DNA of 64,000 nt from Streptomyces sp. S.PNR 29 (lineage in GTDB: Bacteria > Actinomycetota > Actinomycetes > Streptomycetales > Streptomycetaceae): NCBI RefSeq assembly GCF_030386795.1, contig NZ_JANUQM010000012.1, positions 1 through 64,000 on the forward strand, given 5' to 3'. Within the stretch, counting starts at the first letter, position 1. Every line of letters starts with the position of its first letter. This document shows, in pieces, positions 18,444 through 26,904 of this stretch. The position numbers were made by a program, and so were the translations under genes. The notes under the pieces were generated by a model. The model was not told the DNA's origin and did not search any database. It was given only the letters and a program-made list of their open reading frames with translations.

Positions 18444-20690
18444 GTGAGGGCAGCGGGACGCTCGGTGCGGACACGACTGCGGGTCCGACTGGCGGCGTCC
18501 GACCCTGGCCTGCTGCGGCTGACGGCCGGGCTGCGGACGGTCGGCGCCATCGCCCTCACGCTGGCCGTGCTCGCCCCGCTGGGGGCGGACATCACCCATC
18601 TGGTGGCGGGGGCGATGGCGGCGATGGTCGCCACCTTCGCCATCCGGGAGAAGCAGCGCGGCCCGCAGGCCGTCACGCTGGCGCTGGGCCTGCCGGTCGC
18701 GCTGGCCTCGGTTTCACTGGGCGCCCTGCTCAATGCGCGGGTCGTCGTCGGTGACGTCTTCTTCGTCGTCCTCATCTTCTGCGCCGTCTACGGCCGCCGG
18801 TTCGGCGACCGCGGCACCGCGCTCGGGCTGATCGGCTTCCAGGTCTACTTCCTGTCCCTGTTCGTCGGCGCCACCGTCGCGGCGCTGCCGGAGCTGTGCG
18901 GCGTGATCAGCGTCGCGTTCGGGTGCAGTGCCGTGATGCGCTTCGCGGTCGTCGCGGTGTCCCCCGCTGGGATCCTCCAGCGGCTGCGCCAGGCGTTCCG
19001 CGCCCGGCTGTCCCAGCTGATCTCGGCGCAGATCGATCTGCTGGACGCCGCACCGGACGACGTCGACAAGGCGCTGGAGGCCGTACGCGAGGGCACCGGG
19101 CGGCTGCACGAGACGGCCCTGATGATCCAGGCCCGGCTGGAGGAGGGCACCCCGGACGAGTCCACCGCGCGGCTGGTGCAGCGCCGTGTCGCGGACGCCG
19201 AGATCGCCGCCGAACGGCTCGGGCTGCTCCTGCTGTCCGCCCGCAGCGCCGAACGGGCCGACACCCTCACCCTGCACCTGCCGGGCGCGCCGGCCCCCCC
19301 GGTGGGCCGGCTGCCCGCGCCGGACGAGGCCACGGCCACGCTGCGCCGCGATCTGCAGGCGCTGCGCGAGCTCGTCCTGCGGGCCGGTGCCGGGGACTCG
19401 GGCACCGCGCTCGCCCACCTGCGCAACCGGCTCCTCGGCTACCGCGACGAGGAGAACCTGCCGGTCGCGCCGCCCGCCGTCCAGGACGTGTTCCGGGCCA
19501 TCGGCGAGGGCGCCCGTGCCGTCCTGGGGCTGCGGACCGCACTCGACGGCCCGCAGGACGAGTCGGACGACACCCCGGCGACGACCCGCTCCCGCGAGGA
19601 GCTGGACGCCGAGGACGCCGCCATCGACGCCCGCGAGGAGACCGAGGGCGAAGAGGAGCTCGCCGGGCTGCAACGGCCCACCACACGCGCGGCCGTCCAG
19701 GTAGCCGTCGGCTCGACGCTCGCCATGGTCGGCGGCGAACTCCTCTCCGCCCAGCGCTGGTACTGGGCGGTTCTCGCCTGCTGGATCGTGTTCCTCAACA
19801 CCGCCTCCACCGGCGAGATCCTCGTGAAGGGCTACCGCCGGGTGCTGGGCACCGTGCTAGGGGTCCTGGCCGGGATCGTGCTGGCCGGAGTGGTCGGGCA
19901 CCACACATGGACGGCGTTCGCGCTGGTGCTGCTGTTCATCTTCGCGATGTTCTACACGGCCCCGCTGTCCTACACCCTGATGTCGTTCTTCGTCACCGCG
20001 GCGCTGGGACTGCTGTACACCCTGCTGCACACCTACAGCCTGTCCGTGCTGGTGCTGCGGGTGGAGGAGACGGCGCTCGGCGCGGCCTGCGGGATCATCG
20101 CGGCGGCGTTCGTCCTGCCGGTGCGGACGGACCGGCGCACGAACGAACTCCTGGTCACGGTGCTGGAGCGGCTCACCGACGTCACCGAGGGGGCGGTGGA
20201 CCAGCTCAGCGGCGGGCCCGCGGCGGACCTGCTCGACAAGGCGCGCGACCTGGACCAGGCGCTGGGCGACCTGCGCGCCGCCACCCAGCCGCTCACCCAC
20301 CCGATCACGCCCCTGCGGGCCCGGCGCGACACCGCACGCTACGTCGTCGCCCTCCTGGAGACCTGCGCCTATCACGCGCGGTCCCTGGCGGCGACCGCCG
20401 AGCTGCTGCCCACCCACCCGTCGATCGCGGCGGACCCGCGGCTTCGCGGGGCGGTGCGGCGCACTGTGCGCAACATCGAGGCGATCGCCGCGCGGGTCGG
20501 GGACGAGCACGCCGTCGCGGAGGTCGAGACCGGGCCGAGCATCGCCTCGCTGCTGGAGCCCGACGCCGCCGGGACACCGCGCTACGGCCGTATCACCGGC
20601 CGTGTGCTGCGGCACCTGGAGCGCCTGGACGAGGCGGTGGCCGGCCTGGCCCGCCCGCTGGGCGTGCCCGTCGTCGCACCGAAGAGGTGA
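18444..20690 (+). CDS. FUSC family integral membrane protein
   Basis: A 748-residue membrane protein with two blocks of hydrophobic helices (about 30-165 and 425-560), each followed by a long cytoplasmic region rich in Arg, Glu and Leu. This is the layout of fusaric-acid-resistance / aromatic-acid-exporter type (FUSC) proteins. The second block 'VQVAVGSTLAMVGGELLSAQ' then 'RWYWAVLACWIVFLNTAS' is typical. The linker (about 375-410) is highly acidic. GTG at 18444 follows ggaagagag. The exported substrate is unknown. It is followed at once by a convergent gene, with no clear terminator in the 10-base gap. Confidence 0.82.
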   Translation: MRAAGRSVRTRLRVRLAASDPGLLRLTAGLRTVGAIALTLAVLAPLGADITHLVAGAMAAMVATFAIREKQRGPQAVTLALGLPVALASVSLGALLNARVVVGDVFFVVLIFCAVYGRRFGDRGTALGLIGFQVYFLSLFVGATVAALPELCGVISVAFGCSAVMRFAVVAVSPAGILQRLRQAFRARLSQLISAQIDLLDAAPDDVDKALEAVREGTGRLHETALMIQARLEEGTPDESTARLVQRRVADAEIAAERLGLLLLSARSAERADTLTLHLPGAPAPPVGRLPAPDEATATLRRDLQALRELVLRAGAGDSGTALAHLRNRLLGYRDEENLPVAPPAVQDVFRAIGEGARAVLGLRTALDGPQDESDDTPATTRSREELDAEDAAIDAREETEGEEELAGLQRPTTRAAVQVAVGSTLAMVGGELLSAQRWYWAVLACWIVFLNTASTGEILVKGYRRVLGTVLGVLAGIVLAGVVGHHTWTAFALVLLFIFAMFYTAPLSYTLMSFFVTAALGLLYTLLHTYSLSVLVLRVEETALGAACGIIAAAFVLPVRTDRRTNELLVTVLERLTDVTEGAVDQLSGGPAADLLDKARDLDQALGDLRAATQPLTHPITPLRARRDTARYVVALLETCAYHARSLAATAELLPTHPSIAADPRLRGAVRRTVRNIEAIAARVGDEHAVAEVETGPSIASLLEPDAAGTPRYGRITGRVLRHLERLDEAVAGLARPLGVPVVAPKR

Positions 20691-20700
20691 CCGTGGTCGT

Positions 20701-21132
20701 TCAAAAGTCCGTGGGCAGGCCGCTGACTTCCGCGATGCCGCGCAGCTCCTCGTTCTGGCGGTGCCGTTCCCTCAGGTAGTCGGCGATCTCGCTGAGGCGC
20801 ACCGGGTCGGAGGCGGTGGTGGCGTCGGTGACCACCCTGACCGGGCCGGTCTCGTCGGTATGGATCTCGATCACCTCGTTGTCCAGCCGGCCGGTGACGG
20901 CGGTGGCGATGACCAGGGCGGCCTCCTCCCGGATCTCCTGGGGCAGATCCTCGGCCTCCTCGCCGTCGAGCGAGAAGTCGAGGGTCGGCAGCTGGTGTTC
21001 GTCGATCGCCCGCAGCACTGGTTCGACCACGCTGAGCAGGAGGCGGTAGTCCTCCGTGTCCATCCGGATGCGCAGCAGGTCGAGGTAGACGTCCACGGGA
21101 CGGCCGTCCGGCGGAATCTCGTGTTCGTTCAT
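20701..21132 (-). CDS. Conserved hypothetical protein, acidic
   Basis: A 143-residue soluble, acidic protein with no motif I recognise. Notable stretches: 'PVDVYLDLLRIRMDTEDYRL', an amphipathic centre 'LDFSLDGEEAEDLPQEIREE', and a C-terminal 'LSEIADYLRERHRQNEEL' that should be helical. The ATG at 21132 is chosen because the upstream frame (to 21384) is the shadow of the DUF1206 gene. It lies 28 bases downstream of DUF1206 on the same strand, so the two probably share a transcript. Confidence 0.7.
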   Translation of the reverse strand: MNEHEIPPDGRPVDVYLDLLRIRMDTEDYRLLLSVVEPVLRAIDEHQLPTLDFSLDGEEAEDLPQEIREEAALVIATAVTGRLDNEVIEIHTDETGPVRVVTDATTASDPVRLSEIADYLRERHRQNEELRGIAEVSGLPTDF

Positions 21133-21160
21133 TCGATCCGTGTTCCCCGTGGTGCGCCCG

Positions 21161-22000
21161 TCAGACCCTGCGCCAGCGGGCCATCGCGAAGGAGAACACC
21201 CCGAACAGCACGAGACCGGCGGCGACGCAGACCAGCAGCCAGGGGCCCAGCGGGGTGTCGGCGAAGGAGCGGAGGGTGTCGTCGAGCCCCTTGGCCTTGT
21301 CGGGTGAGTAGTCGGCAGCGGCACGGATCGCGAAGGCGCCCGCCGCGGTGAACACCACTCCGCGGGCCACGCCGCCGGCCACACCCGTCACGTCGACCAG
21401 CCGCCGCGTCCGGGAACTCATCTCCCCCATCTTCAGCTTGCGGTGGTACGAACGCCGCACGGCCTGGATGCCGATCCCCACGCCGGTCACGACGATCGCG
21501 GCCCCGGCCACACCCACGAGCCACTGCCCCGCGGGCACCTCCATGACCCTGGCCGTCACGTCCCGGGACTGCTTGTCGCTTGAGCCGCCCCCGCCCCCAC
21601 CCGGGCTCGCCGCGAACGACAGGACGGAGTAGGCGACGAACGCGTAGAAGCCGCACCGGGCGGCCGCGAGCAGCCGTTTCCGTGCCTTGCGGCCGTCCGG
21701 CCCGACGGAGCCGAAGAGCACTTCGGACAGTCGCCACAGGGCCATGCCGGCGAGTCCGAGACCCAGCGCCCAGAGCAGGACGGCGCCGAACGGCTTCTCC
21801 GACAGTTCGGCCAGCGCGCCGCTGCGGTCCGCCTGCTCGTTCTTGTCGCCGAAGGCGATCTGCAGTGCCAGCGCCCCGACCAGCAAGTAGATCACGCCGC
21901 GTGCGGCGAGTCCGGCGCGTGCGGCGCTCTCGGTCGCCGAGCCGTTCGCCGCCCGCCGGGCCCGAGCCCGCCCCACCCTTGCCATGGCTTCCGTGTCCAT
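21161..22000 (-). CDS. DUF1206 family membrane protein
   Basis: A 279-residue membrane protein with six likely spans in three pairs, each pair starting with a Gly/Ala-rich helix such as 'AARAGLAARGVIYLLVGALA', the hallmark of DUF1206. A poly-Gly patch and 'SDKQSRDVTARVMEVPAGQW' form a loop near residue 140. The ATG at 22000 is chosen because ggaggt stands just before it; the frame is open to 22078. Function is unknown; copies are common in stress and cell-envelope contexts of actinobacteria. Leader gene of a pair with the hypothetical protein at 20701. Confidence 0.83.
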   Translation of the reverse strand: MDTEAMARVGRARARRAANGSATESAARAGLAARGVIYLLVGALALQIAFGDKNEQADRSGALAELSEKPFGAVLLWALGLGLAGMALWRLSEVLFGSVGPDGRKARKRLLAAARCGFYAFVAYSVLSFAASPGGGGGGSSDKQSRDVTARVMEVPAGQWLVGVAGAAIVVTGVGIGIQAVRRSYHRKLKMGEMSSRTRRLVDVTGVAGGVARGVVFTAAGAFAIRAAADYSPDKAKGLDDTLRSFADTPLGPWLLVCVAAGLVLFGVFSFAMARWRRV

Positions 22001-22113
22001 GTCCACCTCCGGGAGTCCGGATGCCCCGGCTCGGCCGCCGCACACGCCCGGTAGCGACACGGGTACGCAGCGGCGCACCGGAGGCGGCAGGGCACCACAC
22101 CAGTCATGAAACT

Positions 22114-22152
22114 CCCTCGCCTCCGATCGCGTGACGCGATCGGAGGCGAGGG
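22114..22152 (-). terminator. 18-bp perfect stem-loop terminator
   Basis: Arms 22114-22131 and 22135-22152 are exact reverse complements (18 bp) with a three-base loop (tga). On the minus strand it lies 8 bases after the DUF5133 stop and is followed by agtttc, so it should end the sigma-factor operon. It may also work for plus-strand transcripts. Confidence 0.8.
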
Positions 22153-22159
22153 GCGTGTG

Positions 22160-22414
22160 TCACTCGGCCGCGGCCACCGGCACGGGCTCGTGCCCGGGTG
22201 TCGCGGACGCGTACTCGGGGACGGCGGAGAGCCAGCGCCGCGCGGTTTCCAGGGCCGCTCTCACGTCCCGGGTGCCGGTCGACACGCACAGCGTGTACGC
22301 CAGGTCACGTGCCCGGGGGCCGGGGCGGGTACCGTCGGCGGGCTCGGTCGCCGACACCGCCCGGTACTCGTCGACGAGCCTGCGTAACACGGCGGGATGG
22401 GGCCTCAGCAGCAT
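22160..22414 (-). CDS. DUF5133 family small protein
   Basis: An 84-residue protein resembling Streptomyces DUF5133 products: N-terminal 'MLLRPHPAVLRRLVDEYRAV', central 'ARDLAYTLCVSTGTRDVRAA' and an amphipathic helix 'ALETARRWL'. Function is unknown. It lies 16 bases after the SigB-type sigma gene on the same strand and before a strong terminator, so it is co-transcribed with the sigma factor and may be a modulator or a reporter-like target of it. Confidence 0.75.
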   Translation of the reverse strand: MLLRPHPAVLRRLVDEYRAVSATEPADGTRPGPRARDLAYTLCVSTGTRDVRAALETARRWLSAVPEYASATPGHEPVPVAAAE

Positions 22415-22430
22415 GTGTCGTGGTCCTCCT

Positions 22431-23291
22431 TCAGGCTGTCGTGTGTCCGCCGGTGGTCCGGCGGTTCGCCCGCTGTCCCAGCACCTCGTCGCGCACCCGG
22501 GCGCAGCTGCGGCTGATGAGCCGGGAGACGTGCATCTGGGAGATGCCCAGCTGGTCGGCGATGCGGCTTTGTGTCATGTCCTCAAAGAAACGCATGTAGA
22601 GGATGGCGCGCTCGCGTTCGGGCAGGCGGCGCAGGCCTTCCTTGGCGGATTCGCGGTCGACCACGACGTCGTACGAGGAGTCCGACGCGCCGAGGGTGTC
22701 CGCGAGGCTGTAGCCGTCGTCGCCGGCCGACAGCTCGGCGTCCAGCGACAGGGTGCTGAAGCTCTCCAGTGCCTCCATTCCGGCGCTGACCTCTTCCTCG
22801 GTCAGGCCTGTGTGAGCGGCGATGTCGGCCACCGACGGTTCCGGGGAACCCGGGCTCTGTGTGAGCTCGCGCCGTGCAACCCGTACCTTGTTGCGCAGTT
22901 CCTGCACCCGGCGGGGCACCCTGAGGGCCCACATCCGGTCGCGGAAGTGCCGCTTGATCTCCCCCGTGATGGTCGGCACGGCGTAGCTCTCGAAGGCCCC
23001 CCGGTCCGGGTCGAACCGGTCGATGGCCTTCACCAGCCCCAGTGCCGCCACCTGCCGCAGGTCCTCGACGGACTCTCCGCGGTCGCGGAACCGGCCGGCG
23101 ATCCGGTGGGCCATGGGCAGCCAGGCCGTGACGAGCTCGTCGCGGACGGCATCCCGTTCGGGCCCGTCCTCAAGGGCCGCCAGCCGGATGAAGAGCTCTG
23201 CGGTCTCGGGGGCGTCGTCGTGCCGCCGCCGGGCGGACGAGGTCGGCGTCTCGGGCGTGCCGGAACGGTCGGTGGGCGTTTCGATCAGCAT
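22431..23291 (-). CDS. SigB/SigF-family RNA polymerase sigma factor
   Basis: A 286-residue group-3 sigma factor of the general-stress type. Region 2: 'EDLRQVAALGLVKAIDRFDP', then 'FESYAVPTITGEIKRHFRDR' and 'RVPRRVQELR'. Region 3: 'EPSVADIAAHTGLTEEEVSAG'-like helix-turn-helix. Region 4: 'LPERERAILYMRFFEDMTQS', 'QIADQLGISQMHVSRLISR'-like promoter helix (read as RIADQLGIS). Streptomyces has about nine such paralogues; neighbourhood suggests the SigM branch but I cannot prove it. An RsbW-like gene lies directly upstream on the same strand, and a SigB-type promoter-like site (23425-23449) lies in the 175-base gap, suggesting autoregulation. Confidence 0.9.
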   Translation of the reverse strand: MLIETPTDRSGTPETPTSSARRRHDDAPETAELFIRLAALEDGPERDAVRDELVTAWLPMAHRIAGRFRDRGESVEDLRQVAALGLVKAIDRFDPDRGAFESYAVPTITGEIKRHFRDRMWALRVPRRVQELRNKVRVARRELTQSPGSPEPSVADIAAHTGLTEEEVSAGMEALESFSTLSLDAELSAGDDGYSLADTLGASDSSYDVVVDRESAKEGLRRLPERERAILYMRFFEDMTQSRIADQLGISQMHVSRLISRSCARVRDEVLGQRANRRTTGGHTTA

Positions 23292-23424
23292 GCGGAATCG
23301 CTCCTGAACGGTCGTTTCAGGGACTTACCGCGGGAGGGGCGCTGTCCGGTTCACCCGGAGGGGGCCCGGAGCAGCCACACCGCTCCCGCTGGGGGCGCCT
23401 CCGGTCCGAAGCACGATCCTCCGT

Positions 23425-23449
23425 TTGCCCTGCCACCGCTGGAACAAAC
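23425..23449 (-). promoter_or_regulatory. Weak SigB-type promoter before the sigma gene
   Basis: On the minus strand GTTTG (23449-23445), 14 bases, then GGGCAA (23430-23425). The -35 part is perfect, the -10 matches four of six bases of GGGTAY. It would give a leader of about 125 bases to the sigma gene. Confidence 0.3.
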
Positions 23450-23466
23450 TCCGCTTTCCCGAAATC

Positions 23467-23910
23467 TCATGACAGCGGCACCACGACGGTGATGCACTTT
23501 CCGCCCGAGGGCAGATCCGAGACACGGACGTCACGTGCCAGCCGGCAGACGATGGGCCAGCCGCGGCCGCCTACCCGTCGGCGCCCCTGCCGATCGGTCG
23601 GCGGCATGGCCACGGGCATCTCGTCGCTGCGGTCGCTCACCGAGACGCGGACACCGGGCCCGACGATATCGACCCGGAAGTCGGTGATGCCGCCGCCGTG
23701 CAGGATGGCGTTGGTCGTCAGCTCGGAGGCGACGAGCACGGCGTCCGAGAGGGCGTCCGCGTCGCAGGGTGTGTGGGTGGCACGGCAGCGTTCGGTGACC
23801 GCGCGCACCACGGCCCTGCGTGCCTCGGCGGGCTTGCATGGTCGCGGCTGCCGGGCCCGGTCCGCGCCGGATCGCGCGATGGCGGATTCGGTCGTGTGCT
23901 TCTCGCACAT
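23467..23910 (-). CDS. Anti-sigma factor ATPase (RsbW/SpoIIAB-like)
   Basis: A 147-residue HATPase-fold protein. N box 'VASELTTNAILHGGG', G1-like 'VSDRSDEMPVAM', G2-like 'GRRRVGGRGWPIVCRLA'. These are the usual marks of Streptomyces anti-sigma kinases, which lose parts of the G boxes. The start 'MCEKHTTES' (23910) is preceded by a 'gggag' on the minus strand; the frame is open further to 24021. It lies just upstream of the SigB-type sigma gene on the same strand, and so is the probable cognate anti-sigma factor. Cys and His residues (M-C-E-K-H at the N terminus and five more Cys) could make it redox-sensitive; that is speculation. Confidence 0.82.
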   Translation of the reverse strand: MCEKHTTESAIARSGADRARQPRPCKPAEARRAVVRAVTERCRATHTPCDADALSDAVLVASELTTNAILHGGGITDFRVDIVGPGVRVSVSDRSDEMPVAMPPTDRQGRRRVGGRGWPIVCRLARDVRVSDLPSGGKCITVVVPLS

Positions 23911-24137
23911 CCGTCTGCTCCCTGGTCGGTGGAGAAGAATCCGGAACCGGCGTTCCCCCGCGGCGGCCGCGCTGGACGGGCGCGATGTCCGCACCCGGCA
24001 GGCGGCTCTCGCCTGTCGCACGTCGTGTGCGTGCCGCGGGTCTCTTTATGTCGGCTGACCTCTCCCCGTGCTGCCAAACCCCCTCGTCCGTGCGAACCAT
24101 GGCCATTGAGCCGTGTTGTCGGGGGTACGCGGAGTGC

Positions 24138-24356
24138 ATGACCGATGTTGTGGACTCGGACGAACTGCTGCGGCGGATGCAGCGGGCCAGGGCCTGCGCG
24201 GTGGACGAGGAGCGAACGTGGCGGGCGCGAAGCGACGAGCTGCGGCCGACGGACCCGGACGGGGCACGTGAGGCGGCCGTACGGGGGACGGCGTACGAGG
24301 TCGTCGTCCGCGTGCTGGACGAGGTACTGACCCCCGGGCGGCACGGCGAGGGGTGA
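24138..24356 (+). CDS. Small hypothetical protein
   Basis: A 72-residue charged protein without a recognised motif ('DELLRRMQRARACAVDEERT', 'AVRGTAYEVVVRVLDEVLTP'), probably two helices. ATG at 24138 is chosen for its 'cggag' six bases upstream; an ATG at 24099 has no ribosome site. GGGTAC at 24123-24128 stands where a -10 box would give a nearly leaderless mRNA, but no GNNT lies 14-16 bases before it. It is divergent from the anti-sigma gene. Coding bias (G/C third positions) looks real. Confidence 0.55.
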   Translation: MTDVVDSDELLRRMQRARACAVDEERTWRARSDELRPTDPDGAREAAVRGTAYEVVVRVLDEVLTPGRHGEG

Positions 24357-24400
24357 CCGGCGCTGATTGGTGACGGCCCGCACCGGGAAGCCGGATGTGC

Positions 24401-25879
24401 ATGACCGTCGACCACAATCGAGCACCTGTACTGGAAGCGCTGGAGGACTATCGCCGCCGTGGGCGGTTGTCGTTCACCCCGCCCGGGCACAAGCAGGCCC
24501 GCGGAGCCGATCCCGCGGTGCGGGACGTGCTCGGCGACGCCGTGTTCCTCGGTGACGTCCTGGCGTCGGGCGGACTCGACGACCGGCTCACCCGGGGCCG
24601 TGTGCTGCAGCGCGCCCAGGAGCTGATGGCCGACGCCGTGCACGCCGATCACACGTTCTTCTCGACGTGCGGGAGTTCTCTGTCGGTGAAGGCGGCGATG
24701 CTGGCCGTCGCCGGGCCGCACGAGAAGCTGCTGATCGGGCGGGACGCCCACAAGTCCGTCGTGTCGGGCCTGATCCTGTCCGGCATCGAGCCGGTCTGGG
24801 TCGAGCCCCGGTGGGACACCGACCGGCACATCGCCCACCCGCCGTCCGCCGAGGAGTACGCGCGGGCGTTCGCCGCCCATCCCGACGCCAAGGGCGCCCT
24901 GGTCACCAGCCCGACGCCGTACGGCGCCTGCGCGGACCTCCGGGCGATCGCCGAGGTCTGCCACCGGCGCTCGGTCCCGCTGATCGTGGACGAGGCCTGG
25001 GGGGCTCATCTGCCCTTCCATCCCGATCTGCCGTCCTGGGCGATGGACGCGGGCGCCGACATCTGTGTGACCAGCATCCACAAGATGGGCAGCGGTCTGG
25101 AGCAGGGCTCCGTCTTCCATCTGCAGGGCGACCTGGTGCCGCCGAAGCTGCTGGGCATGCGCGCGGACCTGCTGGGCACCACCAGTCCGTCGGTGCTGAT
25201 CATCGCCGGGCTCGACGGCTGGCGCCGGCAGATGGCCCTGCGGGGCAAGGACCTCATGGGCGCCACGCTGGAGCTCGCGCACGACGTCCGTGCGGCCGTC
25301 GAGGAGATCGACGGGTTGCACGTGAACGACCGCGCCGACTTCTGCGGCCCGGGGCTGGCCGACGACTTCGACCCGCTGCCCGGCGTCATCGACATCAGCG
25401 GACTCGGCATCACGGGCTTCCAGGCGGCGGACTGGCTGCGCGAACACCGGGGCGTCGACGCGCATCTGACGGACCATCGGCGGATCGGGGCGCAGATCAC
25501 CCACGGCGACGACCGTGAGACCGCCGGCGAGCTGATCGCAGCGCTCAAGGACCTGGTGCGGGCCGCCCCCGGCCTGGGTTCCGCCCCGCGGGTCGACGTG
25601 CCCTCGCCGTCCGAGCTGCGGATGGAGCAGGCCCATCTGCCCCGGGACGCGTTCTTCGGACCCACCGAGGACGTTCCGGTGAGCCGGGCGGCCGGCCGTG
25701 TCGCGGCGGAGATGATCACGCCGTACCCGCCCGGCATCCCGGCCGTTCTGCCCGGTGAGCTGCTGACCGAGCCCGTCCTGCGCTATCTGCGGACCGGTCT
25801 CGCCGCCGGAATGCATCTGCCCGACCCCAGCGACCCCGAGCTGGACACGATCAGGGTGATGGCCCGGCGGGCGGAGTGA
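24401..25879 (+). CDS. PLP-dependent Orn/Lys/Arg decarboxylase-family enzyme
   Basis: A 492-residue fold-type-I PLP enzyme of the basic amino-acid decarboxylase family, short form without the N-terminal receiver-like wing domain. Seen: 'FTPPGHKQARGADP' near the N terminus, 'STCGSSLSVKAAML', 'VDEAWGAHLPFHPDLPSWA' and the Schiff-base lysine K228 in 'TSIHKMGSGLEQGS'. The C-terminal domain ends 'EMITPYPPGIPAVLPGE', a hallmark of these decarboxylases. ATG at 24401 is preferred to 24395 because the gggaag at 24385-24390 is ten bases upstream. Substrate (lysine, ornithine, arginine) cannot be decided. It may make a polyamine or act in acid stress. Confidence 0.85.
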   Translation: MTVDHNRAPVLEALEDYRRRGRLSFTPPGHKQARGADPAVRDVLGDAVFLGDVLASGGLDDRLTRGRVLQRAQELMADAVHADHTFFSTCGSSLSVKAAMLAVAGPHEKLLIGRDAHKSVVSGLILSGIEPVWVEPRWDTDRHIAHPPSAEEYARAFAAHPDAKGALVTSPTPYGACADLRAIAEVCHRRSVPLIVDEAWGAHLPFHPDLPSWAMDAGADICVTSIHKMGSGLEQGSVFHLQGDLVPPKLLGMRADLLGTTSPSVLIIAGLDGWRRQMALRGKDLMGATLELAHDVRAAVEEIDGLHVNDRADFCGPGLADDFDPLPGVIDISGLGITGFQAADWLREHRGVDAHLTDHRRIGAQITHGDDRETAGELIAALKDLVRAAPGLGSAPRVDVPSPSELRMEQAHLPRDAFFGPTEDVPVSRAAGRVAAEMITPYPPGIPAVLPGELLTEPVLRYLRTGLAAGMHLPDPSDPELDTIRVMARRAE

Positions 25880-26002
25880 CACGGCGTGAAACCGGTCACG
25901 TGGCCTGGTTCCGATTGGGCGGAAGCCGCGGAGATGGTTTACCGTTCATTCATACGTGGTGACGGAGTCGACCGGAGCGTCCTTCGTACACCACCGCTGA
26001 CG

Positions 26003-26034
26003 GCCCTGGCTGGCTTCCCCCGTCCAGCCAGGGC
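26003..26034 (+). terminator. Stem-loop terminator, 11-bp stem
   Basis: GCCCTGGCTGG (26003-26013) pairs exactly with 26024-26034 around a ten-base loop, then tttctc. It lies 124 bases after the decarboxylase stop, so it ends either a long 3' tail or a separate small RNA. Confidence 0.75.
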
Positions 26035-26172
26035 TTTCTCATGTTCTCTCGGTGACGCGCGCGGTCCGGTGCGGTCCGGCGTGGTCCGAGGAGGTGCTCT
26101 CGGGGCCGACAGCGGCTGAAATGGGCGTAGGGAAAGCACCGGAACCGAACCGCCGGCGAGGAGCCCCGCGTC

Positions 26173-26628
26173 ATGACCAAAGCGATCAAACTCCTGACCG
26201 CCCTGCCTCCGCCCCAGCGCGGGCGTCTGATGGCCCTCGCCCGGGAGGTCTCCTTCCCCGAGGACGCCCGGATCTTCGAGGCGGGAGGCACCGCCGACCG
26301 CTTCTGGGTCATCCGCTCCGGTGCGGTCTCCCTCGATCAGCGGGTGACCTCCCTGCAGCGGGTGACGGTCGCCACGCTCGGCGCGAACGACCTGCTCGGC
26401 TGGTCCTGGCTGTTCCCGCCGTACCAATGGGACTTCGGCGCCGAGGCCTTCAGCCCCGTCCGCGCCTACGAGTTCGACGCGGCGGCGGTACTGGAGCTGT
26501 GCGAGGAGGATCCCCGGCTCGGGCTGATCCTGGTGCGGACCGTCGCCGAGATCCTCGCACACCGGCTGGAGACGACCCGGGGCAAGCTCATGGAGCAGTA
26601 CGCGTTGCAGCGGCGGGGTGCCCGGTAG
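26173..26628 (+). CDS. Stand-alone cyclic-nucleotide-binding domain protein
   Basis: A 151-residue single cNMP-binding (Crp-like) beta-roll: 'LLTALPPPQRGRLMALAREV', 'IFEAGGTADRFWVIRSGAVS', 'VATLGANDLLGWSWLFPPYQ'. There is no DNA-binding domain after it; it ends in a helix 'LETTRGKLMEQYALQRRG'. The phosphate-binding cassette is not canonical (no clear Gly-Glu ... Arg pair; 'DLLGWSWLFP' instead), so another ligand or a protein partner is likely. ATG at 26173 follows cgaggag. A similar domain is fused to the kinase at 41881. Such orphan domains may regulate partners by contact. Confidence 0.78.
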   Translation: MTKAIKLLTALPPPQRGRLMALAREVSFPEDARIFEAGGTADRFWVIRSGAVSLDQRVTSLQRVTVATLGANDLLGWSWLFPPYQWDFGAEAFSPVRAYEFDAAAVLELCEEDPRLGLILVRTVAEILAHRLETTRGKLMEQYALQRRGAR

Positions 26629-26904
26629 GTCGCCCCGGACGGATACGCCGCGGCCGCGGGCCCCGACTGGGCACGGCGGCTCGGAGGCCTCAGTCGGCTG
26701 AGGGCCCGCCAGGGGACCACTGGCTCACCCGGCCGGCGTCCGCCTGGGCGTACCCGGCTGTGCCCCTTCAGCCGACTGCGGCCCGCCACCGCCCACTCGG
26801 CCCGCCCCCACCCAACTGCCGTCCGCCACCGCCCACCCCGCCGAGACCCCGCCACCGCGCACCCGGCCAACAAGGACCGCCGCCAACGCCACGGCCCGCC
26901 CGAG

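Noticed and set aside
24102..24128. GGGTAC (24123-24128) as a SigB promoter for the gene at 24138
   Set aside because: No GNNT box occurs 14-16 bases upstream.
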